A stretch of 64,000 nucleotides of DNA from assembly GCF_014194695.1 (NCBI RefSeq), contig NZ_JACIAH010000001.1:248001-312000 (forward strand), read 5' to 3'. The position numbers were made by a program, and so were the translations under genes. Below the pieces are notes generated by a model, which saw only the letters and a list, made by a program, of their open reading frames with translations, was not told the DNA's origin and did not search any database. Of this stretch, positions 27,069-36,328 are shown piece after piece; the first letter of the stretch is position 1, and each line of letters starts with the position of its first letter. This stretch comes from Rhizobium sp. BK399 (lineage in GTDB: Bacteria > Pseudomonadota > Alphaproteobacteria > Rhizobiales > Rhizobiaceae).

Positions 27069-27851
27069 TTGCTTACGGCATTTGGACTATTTGGGGGACG
27101 CCCCCCTTGGCGTATCGCTGCATCGGATCGCGCCGCGCCCTCCCGTACATTTGCCGGCCTCTTCTGTCTCTGGTGGGGCCTCCTCGCCCTGTTCAATGCC
27201 TTTCCCGAGATCGATATCTACGCCGCTGCGCACTTTTTTGTTCAGGAAAGCTGCGCCAACGCTGCCATCGGGAAATTCTGTGGCCATTTCCCCTACCGGC
27301 AAGAGACCTATCTCGCGCTCCTGCGAACTCTCTTCCTCCGGCTCCCGTATGCCATCGCTTTGATCATGCTTTGGAAGCTTGCGGCGTGTTATTGGCACTA
27401 TGGAGCCACCTTCAATGCCGTACGCGCCCGTGCCTTCAAGGTGGCGCTCGCCTCCCTGATCATCGGTCCAGTGATTTTGGTAAACTTCGTCCTCAAGGCA
27501 TACTGGGGACGGCCACGGCCCTACCAGACAGTGGACTTCGGCGGCCACCTCGACTTCGTACAGGCGGGTTCGATGGCTGGAAAGTGCATGGCGAACTGCT
27601 CGTTCATCTCAGGCGAAGCCGCTGGCGCGGGTTGGGTCTTCTGTCTCATTTTCCTGCTCCCGCAGCCGGCGCGTACCGCGCTTGCCCTGCCGCTCGCCGC
27701 CATCTCTTTCCTGGCGCCTGCGATGCGCGTTGCTTTCGGCGCGCATTATCTCTCGGACGTAGTCCTCGGATGGCTGTCGTCCGTCGTTATATTTGCAGGT
27801 TTTCTTGCACTCACCGATTCGCCACAGGGCAAAAAAAAATCTGAAATTTGA
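27069..27851 (+). CDS. PAP2-superfamily membrane phosphatase
   Basis: The 260-residue protein has about six hydrophobic segments and the three PAP2 phosphatase motifs: KAYWGRPRP (143-151), SFISGEAAG around 181-184, and RVAFGAHYLSDVVLG with R220, H226 and D230. The second motif has SGEA rather than the common SGHA; from memory similar SGEA variants occur in lipid A 4'-phosphatases of the LpxF type. A TTG start at 27069 is used because ACAGGAAA lies 8 nt upstream; no ATG fits the helices. It precedes the LPS-export operon, so an envelope lipid substrate is plausible. Confidence 0.82.
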   Translation: MLTAFGLFGGRPPWRIAASDRAAPSRTFAGLFCLWWGLLALFNAFPEIDIYAAAHFFVQESCANAAIGKFCGHFPYRQETYLALLRTLFLRLPYAIALIMLWKLAACYWHYGATFNAVRARAFKVALASLIIGPVILVNFVLKAYWGRPRPYQTVDFGGHLDFVQAGSMAGKCMANCSFISGEAAGAGWVFCLIFLLPQPARTALALPLAAISFLAPAMRVAFGAHYLSDVVLGWLSSVVIFAGFLALTDSPQGKKKSEI

Positions 27852-27881
27852 ATGAATTTTCGACGCTGCCTTGTCGCAAAA

Positions 27882-27931
27882 GCGAACCAAAGAGCGTAGA
27901 TGGATTTCGCTGCGCAGCGGCATCGGTTCGC
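27882..27931. promoter_or_regulatory. Nested inverted repeats upstream of lptF
   Basis: GCGAACC (27882-27888) and GGTTCGC (27925-27931) flank a perfect 12-bp palindrome CGCTGCGCAGCG (27908-27919). The element sits 20-70 bp before lptF and could be an operator or a folded leader. Confidence 0.35.
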
Positions 27932-27952
27932 AAATGGCGTTCAAGGGCATGA

Positions 27953-29122
27953 ATGAAACTGCTTGAAACATATATACTCCGGCGCGTTGGCCAGATGTTT
28001 CTCGTTGCCCTGTTGCCGGTGCTCGCGATCATTTGGACGACTCAGGTCCTGCAGCGCGTCAATCTGGTGACTGATAGCGGCCAGTCGATGGGATCGTTTG
28101 CCAAGCTGGCGACACTGATCCTCCCTTCGATTATTCCGATCGTGCTACCCTTCGCAATTGTCATCGGCGTCACGCAGACACTGACGACCATGAACAATGA
28201 TTCGGAACTGACCGTTATCGATGCGGCAGGCGCCAAGCGCGGAATCATCCTGCGACCGATTCTGATTCTTGCAGCGATCATCAGCGCCTTTTCTTTTTTC
28301 GTAGACAACGTTGTCGAGCCGAAGGCCAAGACCGGCGTTCGCCAGATGGTGGCCGCCGCCTACGCAGATCTGCTTTCCACGGTGATCGAAGAAAAGAACT
28401 TCCGCCGCATCGATACGGGTCTTTACGTGCAGATATCGGAGCGATTGGCCGGACGTGTGCTCAAGGGGCTGTTCGTCGTCGATGAACGCGATCCTGCTTT
28501 CGAGCTCATCTACTATGCACGCGAGGGCGCCGTTGACGAGAAGGGTACGTCGCTCATCATGCATGACGGCGAGGTTCACCGCAAAACGCAGACTGGTGAA
28601 GTCTCCGTCATTCGTTTCGATTCCTACTCCTTCGACCTTTCCGACCTCACACAGAACCGTGGCCAGGCGACGCTTCGCGCCTCCGACCGCGAGCTGCCGT
28701 TCCTGTTCAATCCAGATCCGAACGATAAGGACTACATCGCCAAACCAGGCAGTTACCGAGCCGAATTGCATCGGCGCCTGACGGATTGGGTTCTGCCGAT
28801 GGTCTTTGCACTGATTTCGCTCGCGATTGCCGGCGATGCGCGTTCCCACCGTGAAGCCCGGCTGCATCCGATGGTGTCTGCACTCGTGTTCGCATTCGCA
28901 ATTCGCTGGGCCTCGTTTTATGCCGCCAATCAGATCGACACGGATCCTGAGTATATCGGTGTGCTCTATTCGATTCCTGTGATCGCCAGCGTGCTCGCGA
29001 TCGCGTCTCTGTCGCTTCACAAACGTCTATCGATTGTGTCTACGGTCAGCGACCGGATCGCCGCGCTCTGGCAGAAGCTGTTCAAGCGTTCAGCCGATCC
29101 GTCAGCGGGAGGCAGCGCATGA
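27953..29122 (+). CDS. lptF: LPS export ABC transporter permease LptF
   Basis: LptF is one of two inner-membrane permeases of the LptB2FG complex that extracts LPS from the inner membrane. The 389-residue protein has three N-terminal membrane helices (ETYILRRVGQMFLVALLPVL onward), a periplasmic beta-jellyroll domain of about 150 residues in the middle, and three C-terminal helices. The start at 27953 is directly after a short 101-bp gap with the PAP2 gene. It overlaps lptG by 4 bp. Confidence 0.95.
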   Translation: MKLLETYILRRVGQMFLVALLPVLAIIWTTQVLQRVNLVTDSGQSMGSFAKLATLILPSIIPIVLPFAIVIGVTQTLTTMNNDSELTVIDAAGAKRGIILRPILILAAIISAFSFFVDNVVEPKAKTGVRQMVAAAYADLLSTVIEEKNFRRIDTGLYVQISERLAGRVLKGLFVVDERDPAFELIYYAREGAVDEKGTSLIMHDGEVHRKTQTGEVSVIRFDSYSFDLSDLTQNRGQATLRASDRELPFLFNPDPNDKDYIAKPGSYRAELHRRLTDWVLPMVFALISLAIAGDARSHREARLHPMVSALVFAFAIRWASFYAANQIDTDPEYIGVLYSIPVIASVLAIASLSLHKRLSIVSTVSDRIAALWQKLFKRSADPSAGGSA

Positions 29123-30207
29123 TCTTCGGAACGCTCGGTCGCTACTTTTTCCGCCGCTACCTGCTGACGACAATGTGGTTCTTCCTTGGCGTGATCGGCA
29201 TCGTCTACCTCGTCGATTTCAGCGAGACGGCGGGTCGCCTCTCGGGTCTTCCCGGCTATACCGTGACCGGTGGCCTGGTGATGACCGCCGTGCGCCTGCC
29301 GCTCATTTTGCAGCAGACTGTTCCCTTCATTGCCCTCTTCGTCGGCATGACGGTTCTGATTGCCCTCAATAGAAAATACGAACTGGTCGTGACGCGCGCC
29401 GCTGGCGTCTCGGTTTGGCAGTTCATGTCGCCTTTCCTTGCTGGCGCCTTTTTGCTCGGCGTTCTGGTTATGACCGTTCTCAATCCGCTGGCTGCGTGGG
29501 GGCAACGCCAGGCCGCCATCGTCGAAAGCAACTGGCGCGGAGAAGGCTCGGCTTCGAACACCGCCCCGCAAGTTCCGTGGATTCGCCAGATCAGCGGTGG
29601 CGACGATGCCGTCATAGGCGCGCACACGATTCTCGAGAACGGCACGCTGCTAATGGATGCAGTATTCGTGCATTTCGATTCGTCCGATCACATCATCCTG
29701 AGACAGGACGCCGCTTCGGCAAAATTGGAAGATGGTTACTGGCTTCTAAAGAATGTTGTGGAGCGTCGCCCGGGCGAAGTCGCCGTGCGCAAGGATGAGG
29801 TGCGAGTCCGCACCAATCTGAAACAAGATTTTGTCCAGCAGAGGCTCACAGCCCCTGAAACTGTTGGATTTTTTGACCTTTCGAGGCGAATTGACGCTGC
29901 GAAATCCTTCGGGATTCCGAGCAAGGCACTCGAGACCCAATTTCATTCGTTGTTGTCCCAACCGCTGTTGCTCGTGGCCATGACTCTCATTGCTGCAACA
30001 GTGTCCCTAAAATTTAGCCGGTTCAACCAATCGAGGTCAGTGATTCTGGGTGGAATCCTTTCAGGCTTCGTGCTTTATGTGGTCACCGTGCTTGTAAAAG
30101 CATTCGGAAGCAGTGGGGTTGTCCCGCCTTTCGTGGCGACGTGGATTCCGGTCACCGTTGCCCTGGCTTTGGGTGCAACAATTCTGCTTCATCAGGAGGA
30201 TGGCTAG
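29119..30207 (+). CDS. lptG: LPS export ABC transporter permease LptG
   Basis: LptG pairs with LptF in the same export complex. At 362 residues it has the same layout: N-terminal helices (GRYFFRRYLLTTMWFFLGVI), a jellyroll domain with VSVWQFMSPF and WIRQISGGDD, and C-terminal helices with LVAMTLIAATVSLKFSRF. Its ATG overlaps the lptF stop, and its stop overlaps the lptD GTG start by one base, indicating strong coupling of the operon. Confidence 0.95.
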   Translation: MIFGTLGRYFFRRYLLTTMWFFLGVIGIVYLVDFSETAGRLSGLPGYTVTGGLVMTAVRLPLILQQTVPFIALFVGMTVLIALNRKYELVVTRAAGVSVWQFMSPFLAGAFLLGVLVMTVLNPLAAWGQRQAAIVESNWRGEGSASNTAPQVPWIRQISGGDDAVIGAHTILENGTLLMDAVFVHFDSSDHIILRQDAASAKLEDGYWLLKNVVERRPGEVAVRKDEVRVRTNLKQDFVQQRLTAPETVGFFDLSRRIDAAKSFGIPSKALETQFHSLLSQPLLLVAMTLIAATVSLKFSRFNQSRSVILGGILSGFVLYVVTVLVKAFGSSGVVPPFVATWIPVTVALALGATILLHQEDG

Positions 30208-32564
30208 TGGCGGCAGGCGACCGCAAGACTTTTAGTAAACAGTTGGTTGCCCTGCTCGTAGGCGCAGCTCTGTCTACCTATTCCAACGGCTTTCCTGCTG
30301 CCTTCGCACAGGATGCCCTGCAAGGTATGAAGCCGAACGTTTCGGACGACCAGAAGCTGATTCTGTCTGCAAACGAGCTGGTCTATAACAAGGACTCACA
30401 GATCGTTTCGGCCATTGGCGGCGTGCAAATAAATTACGCCGGCTACAAGATGGTGTCGCAGCGCGTCGAGTACAATCAGCAGACCAGACGCCTGATGGCG
30501 CTTGGAAACGTTGAACTTGTTGGCCCTGACGGCAATCGAATGTATGCCGACAAACTTGACGTCACCGACGACTTCGGAAACGGCTTCGTAAACGCGCTCA
30601 GAATTGAGACCGCCGACAATACGCGCCTGGTAGCCGAAACCGGCGAGCGCGTTGGCGGCACGCAAATGATCCTGAACAAGGGCGTTTATACAGCCTGTTT
30701 GCCGTGCGCCGAGAGACCGGAAAAACCTCCGTTCTGGCAGGTCAAGGCCGAACGAGTCATCCAGGACGGCGTCAAGCATACGATTCGCCTCGAAAAGGCG
30801 CGCTTTGAGCTCCTCGGACAACCGCTGGCCTACGTTCCGTGGATCGAAGTTCCGGACAATACAGTGAAGCGGAAATCCGGCTTCCTTTTCCCGAGCTACG
30901 TAACGGCCCAAAATCTCGGCTTTGGCGTTTCTGTTCCCTATTATTATGTCATCTCGCCGAGCAGCGATGTTACGGTGACTGGCACGGGCTACACTACCCA
31001 AGGTTTCCTGCTGGACGCGGAATATCGCCAGCGGTACGAAAACGGCACGCATATTTTGCGGATGGCCGGGATAGATCAGGCGAGCCCGGGGACCTTCACG
31101 CCGGGCACCAGTGACGCCGAAAAAGACTTCCGAGGCGTAGTTGCATCTAAGGGGGATTTCCAAATCAACCCGCGCTGGGCGTTCGGTTGGGACGTTATGG
31201 TGCAGAGCGACAATAACTTTGCCCGTACCTATAGTCTTAAAGGTCTGGATTACTCGACGAAGACAAACCAGGTTTACCTGACGGGCCTCGGCAAGCGGAA
31301 TTATTTCGATCTGCGGTCGTTCTATTTCGATGTGCAGAACGCCGATCCGAACGATGTCGCCGAGAAGCAGCAGGCGATCGTCTATCCGGTGATGGACTAT
31401 CACTTCGTAGCGCCGCAGCCGCTAGCCGGGGGTGAACTCTCCGCCGATGTCAACTTCACGAACCTGTCGCGTTCCCACGACGACTTCTACAGTGTCGCCG
31501 GCTTCGACCGATTCCGTGGTCTCGACGGGCAGACGTCGCGCCTGACGGGGGAACTCGAATGGAAGCGGACTTTTGTGACGCCCGAAGGCTTCCTTATCAC
31601 CCCATTGCTCGCTGCGCGCGGTGACGCCTTGGCGTTGAACATGACAGCACCGCCGACCTCTGGCACGTTTGTCTATGATGGCAACTACGATGACAGCAAC
31701 GCTGCGACGCGTTCGATGTTTACCGCCGGGCTGGAGATGCGCTACCCGATCCTCGGGACGACAGCAAACAGCACGCACCTCTTCGAACCCATCGTTCAGA
31801 TCTATGCTCGACCTGACGAACGGCTTGCCGGTGCTCTTCCAAACGAAGACGCACAGAGCTTCGTTTTCGATGCGACCAATCTTTTCGAGCGCGACAAGTT
31901 CTCTGGTTACGACCGCATTGAAGGCGGCACGCGCGCCAATGTCGGTTTCCAGTACACCGGCACGTTTGACAACGGCTACAAACTTCACGGGATTTTCGGC
32001 CAGTCCTATCAACTCGGCGGTCAAAACTCCTTCGACACTGCCGACCTGGTGAATGTCGGTGCAGAATCCGGTCTGGAAAGCGACGTCTCCGACTTCGTCG
32101 GGCTTGGCGGCATCGAGACGCCGCAGGGCCTCGCACTCGCCGCCTCCTATCGGCTTGACGAGAAGAGCCTGGCTTTCCGCCGCGGCGACCTGACAGCAGG
32201 TTTCCAGAACGACGATTTCCAAAGCCAGTTGATCTATACGCACGTTTCGGCGCAGCCGGAGTATGGCTTTGCCGAAGACAACGATGAAATCCAGGCGAAG
32301 GGTTCTGTTAAATTCAAGGACTATTGGTCGGTATTTGGCGGCATCGCGTGGGATCTTCAGGACAATAGCCTCGTTAGGAAGACATTCGGTCTGACCTACG
32401 AGGACGAATGCACGATCTTTACGATCGCCTATAGCGAGAAGCGTGACACCACTGCGGAAACCGCTAGTGACTGGAGCATCGGTGCCAGGTTGACCTTCCG
32501 GACGCTCGGCGACATCAACCTTGGCGGTCCCGTAGATACCAGCACGAGCATCTACCAGAATTGA
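30207..32564 (+). CDS. lptD: LPS-assembly protein LptD (OstA/Imp)
   Basis: LptD is the outer-membrane beta-barrel that inserts LPS into the outer leaflet. The 785-residue protein has an export signal (KQLVALLVGAALSTYSNGFP), an N-terminal OstA-type jellyroll domain with LILSANELVYNKDSQIVSAI, and a long beta-barrel with alternating strands to the C-terminus. The GTG at 30207 was chosen because AGGAGG lies at 30194-30199; a longer frame has no such site. Its start overlaps the lptG stop. The partner lptE is not in the window. A 37-nt palindrome follows. Confidence 0.95.
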   Translation: MAAGDRKTFSKQLVALLVGAALSTYSNGFPAAFAQDALQGMKPNVSDDQKLILSANELVYNKDSQIVSAIGGVQINYAGYKMVSQRVEYNQQTRRLMALGNVELVGPDGNRMYADKLDVTDDFGNGFVNALRIETADNTRLVAETGERVGGTQMILNKGVYTACLPCAERPEKPPFWQVKAERVIQDGVKHTIRLEKARFELLGQPLAYVPWIEVPDNTVKRKSGFLFPSYVTAQNLGFGVSVPYYYVISPSSDVTVTGTGYTTQGFLLDAEYRQRYENGTHILRMAGIDQASPGTFTPGTSDAEKDFRGVVASKGDFQINPRWAFGWDVMVQSDNNFARTYSLKGLDYSTKTNQVYLTGLGKRNYFDLRSFYFDVQNADPNDVAEKQQAIVYPVMDYHFVAPQPLAGGELSADVNFTNLSRSHDDFYSVAGFDRFRGLDGQTSRLTGELEWKRTFVTPEGFLITPLLAARGDALALNMTAPPTSGTFVYDGNYDDSNAATRSMFTAGLEMRYPILGTTANSTHLFEPIVQIYARPDERLAGALPNEDAQSFVFDATNLFERDKFSGYDRIEGGTRANVGFQYTGTFDNGYKLHGIFGQSYQLGGQNSFDTADLVNVGAESGLESDVSDFVGLGGIETPQGLALAASYRLDEKSLAFRRGDLTAGFQNDDFQSQLIYTHVSAQPEYGFAEDNDEIQAKGSVKFKDYWSVFGGIAWDLQDNSLVRKTFGLTYEDECTIFTIAYSEKRDTTAETASDWSIGARLTFRTLGDINLGGPVDTSTSIYQN

Positions 32565-32576
32565 TGGGCAGTTCTG

Positions 32577-32613
32577 CTTACGGCGAAAGAAAGGGCCTTT
32601 CTTTCGCCGTAAG
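32577..32613. repeat. 37-nt perfect palindrome after lptD
   Basis: CTTACGGCGAAAGAAAGG (32577-32594) and its exact reverse complement (32596-32613) flank a single G. The 18-bp arms lie 13 bp after the lptD stop. There is no U-tract on either side, so it is not an ordinary terminator. It could stabilise or process the operon mRNA. Confidence 0.7.
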
Positions 32614-32749
32614 ACTATGCAGGACATTGTCGCCAGTTGAGATCTAGGGCATATGCTGAATTTTCAGTTTAGAGCGGCACCACCCGTTTGGTCTTGGGAA
32701 GGTATGTGCGCCGCAACGTGAACGCGCGGCGTCAATGGGAAGGGTCGAT

Positions 32750-33700
32750 ATGATTGGCGCAAGAAAAACCGTAACAACGATGATTGCCGGCGCGGCTTTC
32801 GCGATCCTGGCGGCTTTTGCCACGCCTCAGACGGGTTCTGCCTTTGCTGCAAGCGAAGTCCGTGTGGTTGTCAACGGCACCGCAATTACCAGCGGTGATG
32901 TCGCCAAGCGCCAGGCCTTCCTTCGGCTCCAGCATCAGAAGGCGGATGCCAAGGCGGCTGAAGAGCAGCTGATCGAGCAAACGCTGAAGCAGCAGGAAAT
33001 CTCGCGCGTGCGCATGTCGGTTTCAACAGATGACGTCAATGCATCGTTCGCGCGGTTCGCCACCGGCAATAAGCTGACGACTGATCAGATGACGCAGATT
33101 CTCGATCGCGCCGGCGTTGGTGTCGACCACTTTAAGGCCTTCATTGCGGTACAGATGAGCTGGCCGCGTCTCGTCAATGCCCGTTACGGCTCAAGCAACC
33201 GTATGTCGAACTCCGACCTTGTTGCCCGCATGATGGAGAATAAGCAGAAGCCGGAAACCACCGAGTATATTCTGCAACAGATGATCTTCGTCGTCCCCGC
33301 CAGCAAGAAAGGCATCGTCGGCAAGCGCAAGAGCGAAGCCGAAGCATCCCGGTCGAAATATCCAGGTTGCGATCAGGCAAAGGTCTTCGCAGCAACGATG
33401 CGGGACGTATCGGTCCGCGACCTCGGTCGCGTTCTTGCCCCTGAACTTCCGGCTGAATGGAAGCCGCTTGTGGAACAGGCCAAGGGCAACACGACGGCGA
33501 CGCGCGTGACCGACAGGGGCGTCGAATACATCGCAATCTGCAGCCAGCGCCAGGTGTCGGACGACCAGGCTGCGGAAATGGTGTTCCGTCAGGAGGATCT
33601 CGACAAGGCGAAGGCAGATAAGAACGCCCCTCCGGACAACCCCAACGCCAAGAAATACATGGACGAGCTGCGCAAAAAAGCGCAGATCATGCGTCCCTGA
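32750..33700 (+). CDS. surA: SurA-like periplasmic chaperone/peptidylprolyl isomerase
   Basis: The 316-residue protein has a signal peptide ([20 protein letters not shown], likely cleaved near SAFA), a SurA N-terminal chaperone domain ([22 protein letters not shown]) and a shortened parvulin-like region ([20 protein letters not shown] then [11 protein letters not shown]). It helps outer-membrane proteins fold. It lies between lptD and pdxA, as in other proteobacteria. I chose the ATG at 32750 with GGGAAGGGTCG upstream; an ATG at 32735 has a weaker site. The isomerase active residues are not obvious, so mainly a chaperone role is inferred. Confidence 0.88.
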   Translation: MIGARKTVTTMIAGAAFAILAAFATPQTGSAFAASEVRVVVNGTAITSGDVAKRQAFLRLQHQKADAKAAEEQLIEQTLKQQEISRVRMSVSTDDVNASFARFATGNKLTTDQMTQILDRAGVGVDHFKAFIAVQMSWPRLVNARYGSSNRMSNSDLVARMMENKQKPETTEYILQQMIFVVPASKKGIVGKRKSEAEASRSKYPGCDQAKVFAATMRDVSVRDLGRVLAPELPAEWKPLVEQAKGNTTATRVTDRGVEYIAICSQRQVSDDQAAEMVFRQEDLDKAKADKNAPPDNPNAKKYMDELRKKAQIMRP

Positions 33701-33705
33701 GCACG

Positions 33706-34731
33706 ATGTCGATCTCATTCTCGCGCCCCCTTGCGCTGAGCCAGGGTGACCCGGCCGGTGTCGGGCCAGACATCACATTATTGGCCTGGATGCGACGCAG
33801 GGAGCTTGGGCTCCCTCCATTCGTGTTTATCGGCGATCCCGATGTGTTGGCCTTGCGCGCCAAGCTGCTTGGCGTGACGGTTGCCATTCGCGAGACCGAT
33901 TGTGCCAATGCCGATGCCATTTTTGCCGATGCCCTCCCCGTGCTGCCCGTAGCTGCAGGCGTCGAGGTCGCGGCAGGCAAGCCCCACGTCGCAACAGCGA
34001 AGGCCACGATTTCTGCGATCGAGACTGCCGTCGCGCTGACGATATCGGGCGAGGCGCTTGGCGTCGTCACCAATCCGATTGCGAAGTCGGTGCTCTACGA
34101 GTCCGGCTTCCCGTTCCCCGGACACACCGAATTTCTGGCGGATCTCTCCGCACGAGCAACGGGACAGGCGGTGATGCCGGTGATGATGCTCGCCGGTCCG
34201 AAGCTCCGCGCCATTCCTGTGACAATCCACATCCCCCTCAAGGACGTGCCTCAGTCTCTGACGGCAGAACTCATCATCGAGACCTGCCGGATCGCTGACG
34301 CCGATCTCCGACACCGTTTCGGCATTGAGCAGCCCCGGCTCGCGATTGCCGGACTCAATCCGCATGCTGGTGAAGACGGCACGATCGGCAAGGAAGATGA
34401 GGCTGTGATCAGGCCCGCCATCCAATTTCTGCGGTCCGAAGGCATCAATGCGATCGGCCCCCTGCCCGCCGATACCATGTTCCACGACGAAGCTCGGGCG
34501 CGGTACGACGTCGCAATCTGCATGTATCACGACCAGGCCCTGATACCCGCAAAGGCGCTTGGTTTCGACGATTCCGTTAACGTGACGCTTGGATTGCCCT
34601 TTGTGCGCACCTCGCCCGATCACGGGACCGCGTTCGGCATTGCCGGTAAGGGGCTTGCTCGCGAAGGCAGCCTTGTCGCGGCCCTGAAGCTGGCCGGCCA
34701 CCTTGGGCGCACCGCAGAAGGGCGCCGTTAA
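33706..34731 (+). CDS. pdxA: 4-hydroxythreonine-4-phosphate dehydrogenase
   Basis: PdxA oxidises 4-phosphohydroxy-threonine in pyridoxal-phosphate synthesis. The 341-residue protein begins [15 protein letters not shown]. It has the metal-binding histidines in [17 protein letters not shown] and [10 protein letters not shown]. It starts 5 bp after the surA stop and overlaps rsmA by 1 bp (TAATG). Confidence 0.96.
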   Translation: MSISFSRPLALSQGDPAGVGPDITLLAWMRRRELGLPPFVFIGDPDVLALRAKLLGVTVAIRETDCANADAIFADALPVLPVAAGVEVAAGKPHVATAKATISAIETAVALTISGEALGVVTNPIAKSVLYESGFPFPGHTEFLADLSARATGQAVMPVMMLAGPKLRAIPVTIHIPLKDVPQSLTAELIIETCRIADADLRHRFGIEQPRLAIAGLNPHAGEDGTIGKEDEAVIRPAIQFLRSEGINAIGPLPADTMFHDEARARYDVAICMYHDQALIPAKALGFDDSVNVTLGLPFVRTSPDHGTAFGIAGKGLAREGSLVAALKLAGHLGRTAEGRR

Positions 34732-35558
34732 TGGCTGCCTTGGATGGGCTTCCGCCCCTTCGCGACGTCATTCAACGTCATGGCCTCGATGCACGTAAGG
34801 CGCTCGGCCAGAACTTCTTGCTCGACCTAAATCTGACCCAGAAGGTCGCGCGAACGGCTGGCTCGCTCGAAGGCGTTACCGTCTTTGAAGTTGGCCCCGG
34901 TCCGGGTGGCCTGACGCGCGCCATACTGGCACTTGGCGCGAAGAAGGTGATCGCCGTCGAACGCGATTCTCGTTGTCTGCCTGCTCTTGCCGAGATTGCG
35001 GACCACTATCCGGGACGGCTCGAGGTCATCGAAGGCGACGCCTTGAAGACTGATTTCGAGACCTTGGCTCCTGAAGGCCCGGTGAAGATCATTGCTAACC
35101 TGCCCTATAACGTCGGGACGCAGTTGCTGGTCAATTGGATCTTGCCGAAGCAATGGCCCCCCTTCTGGGAATCGCTGACGCTGATGTTCCAGAAGGAGGT
35201 CGGCGAGCGCATCGTGGCAACGGAAGACGGCGACCACTATGGACGGCTGGGTGTACTCTGCGGATGGCGTACGAATGCGCGTATGGCGTTTGACGTCCCA
35301 CCGCAGGCCTTCACGCCTCCCCCAAAGGTCACGTCGACGGTCGTCCACCTGACGCCGAACGAGAGCCCGATCCCTTGCTCTGTCACCGCCTTGGAGAGGA
35401 TCACGCACGCTGCCTTCGGCCAGCGCCGCAAAATGCTGCGGCAAAGCCTGAAGCCTCTCGGAGGCGAGGCCTTGTTGAACAACGCTGACATCGACCCGCA
35501 GCGACGCGCCGAAACGCTTTCGGTCGTCGAGTTTGTTCGACTGGCGAATTGTCTCTAA
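34731..35558 (+). CDS. rsmA: 16S rRNA dimethyladenosine transferase (KsgA)
   Basis: RsmA dimethylates two adjacent adenines near the 3' end of 16S rRNA. The 275-residue protein has [17 protein letters not shown], the SAM-binding [15 protein letters not shown], and the catalytic [11 protein letters not shown]. The C-terminal helix bundle ends at LANCL. It is the last gene of the lptF-to-rsmA operon on the plus strand, sharing one base with pdxA. Confidence 0.97.
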   Translation: MAALDGLPPLRDVIQRHGLDARKALGQNFLLDLNLTQKVARTAGSLEGVTVFEVGPGPGGLTRAILALGAKKVIAVERDSRCLPALAEIADHYPGRLEVIEGDALKTDFETLAPEGPVKIIANLPYNVGTQLLVNWILPKQWPPFWESLTLMFQKEVGERIVATEDGDHYGRLGVLCGWRTNARMAFDVPPQAFTPPPKVTSTVVHLTPNESPIPCSVTALERITHAAFGQRRKMLRQSLKPLGGEALLNNADIDPQRRAETLSVVEFVRLANCL

Positions 35559-35615
35559 GCTGCCTCCGCTTGGAGCGGTAGGCCAGGCCTGCAAGGTATT
35601 GGAACGGCCGACACC

Positions 35616-35632
35616 GGGCTCGCGTTGAGCCC
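35616..35632. terminator. Weak hairpin between convergent rsmA and gmk
   Basis: GGGCTC and GAGCCC form a 6-bp stem with a 5-nt loop in the 101-bp gap between convergent genes. There is no U-tract on either strand, so termination is possible but not certain. Confidence 0.35.
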
Positions 35633-35659
35633 ATAACATCACTGGATCGACCTGCTGGC

Positions 35660-36325
35660 TTAGAGCTTCGGCTCTTCGGTCAGCAGCCCGTTGACGAAAT
35701 CGAACAAACCGTGGCGCCGGTCTCGGCGGACGCGTTCGGCATTGACGATGCAGCTGACGTTGCGAAACGCCTCGTCAAGATCGTCGTTGACGATGACATA
35801 GTCATATTCCCGCCAGCGTTCGATCTCTGCGCGAGAATTTAGAAGGCGCGTGCGAATAACCTCTTCCGAATCTTCAGCGCGACGATGCAGGCGCGACTGC
35901 AGTTCGGTCATTGTCGGAGGCAGCACGAAGATCGAGACGATATCGGCCTTCATCTTGTCCTGAAGCTGCAAAGCGCCCTGCCAGTCGATATCGAAGAGCA
36001 TGTCGCGGCCTTCAGCCATAGCGGCTTCCACCGGCTCCCGCGGCGTGCCGTAGAAATTGCCGTGCACCTCCGCCCACTCGAGCAGATCGCCCGCGTCGCG
36101 CATCCTCTCGAACTGGGGCACAGTGATAAAGTGGTAGTGCTTACCGGCGATTTCGCTCGGTCGCTTGGCTCTCGTCGTAACGCTGATAGAGATTTCGAGA
36201 CTATGGTCGTCCCGGAGGAGGTTGCCGGCAATCGTCGACTTGCCTGCCCCGGACGGCGAAGACAGAACAAGCATCAGCCCGCGCCGGGCGATCTTCGTTG
36301 GTGTGCTCGACTGGGCCGGGTTCAT
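35660..36325 (-). CDS. gmk: Guanylate kinase
   Basis: Gmk phosphorylates GMP to GDP. The 221-residue protein has the P-loop [10 protein letters not shown] at residues 22-31, [11 protein letters not shown] and [13 protein letters not shown], and the lid and GMP-binding segments of the family ([12 protein letters not shown]). It lies 3 bp after the yicC-like gene, a conserved pair in proteobacteria. Confidence 0.96.
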   Translation of the reverse strand: MNPAQSSTPTKIARRGLMLVLSSPSGAGKSTIAGNLLRDDHSLEISISVTTRAKRPSEIAGKHYHFITVPQFERMRDAGDLLEWAEVHGNFYGTPREPVEAAMAEGRDMLFDIDWQGALQLQDKMKADIVSIFVLPPTMTELQSRLHRRAEDSEEVIRTRLLNSRAEIERWREYDYVIVNDDLDEAFRNVSCIVNAERVRRDRRHGLFDFVNGLLTEEPKL

Positions 36326-36328
36326 AAT

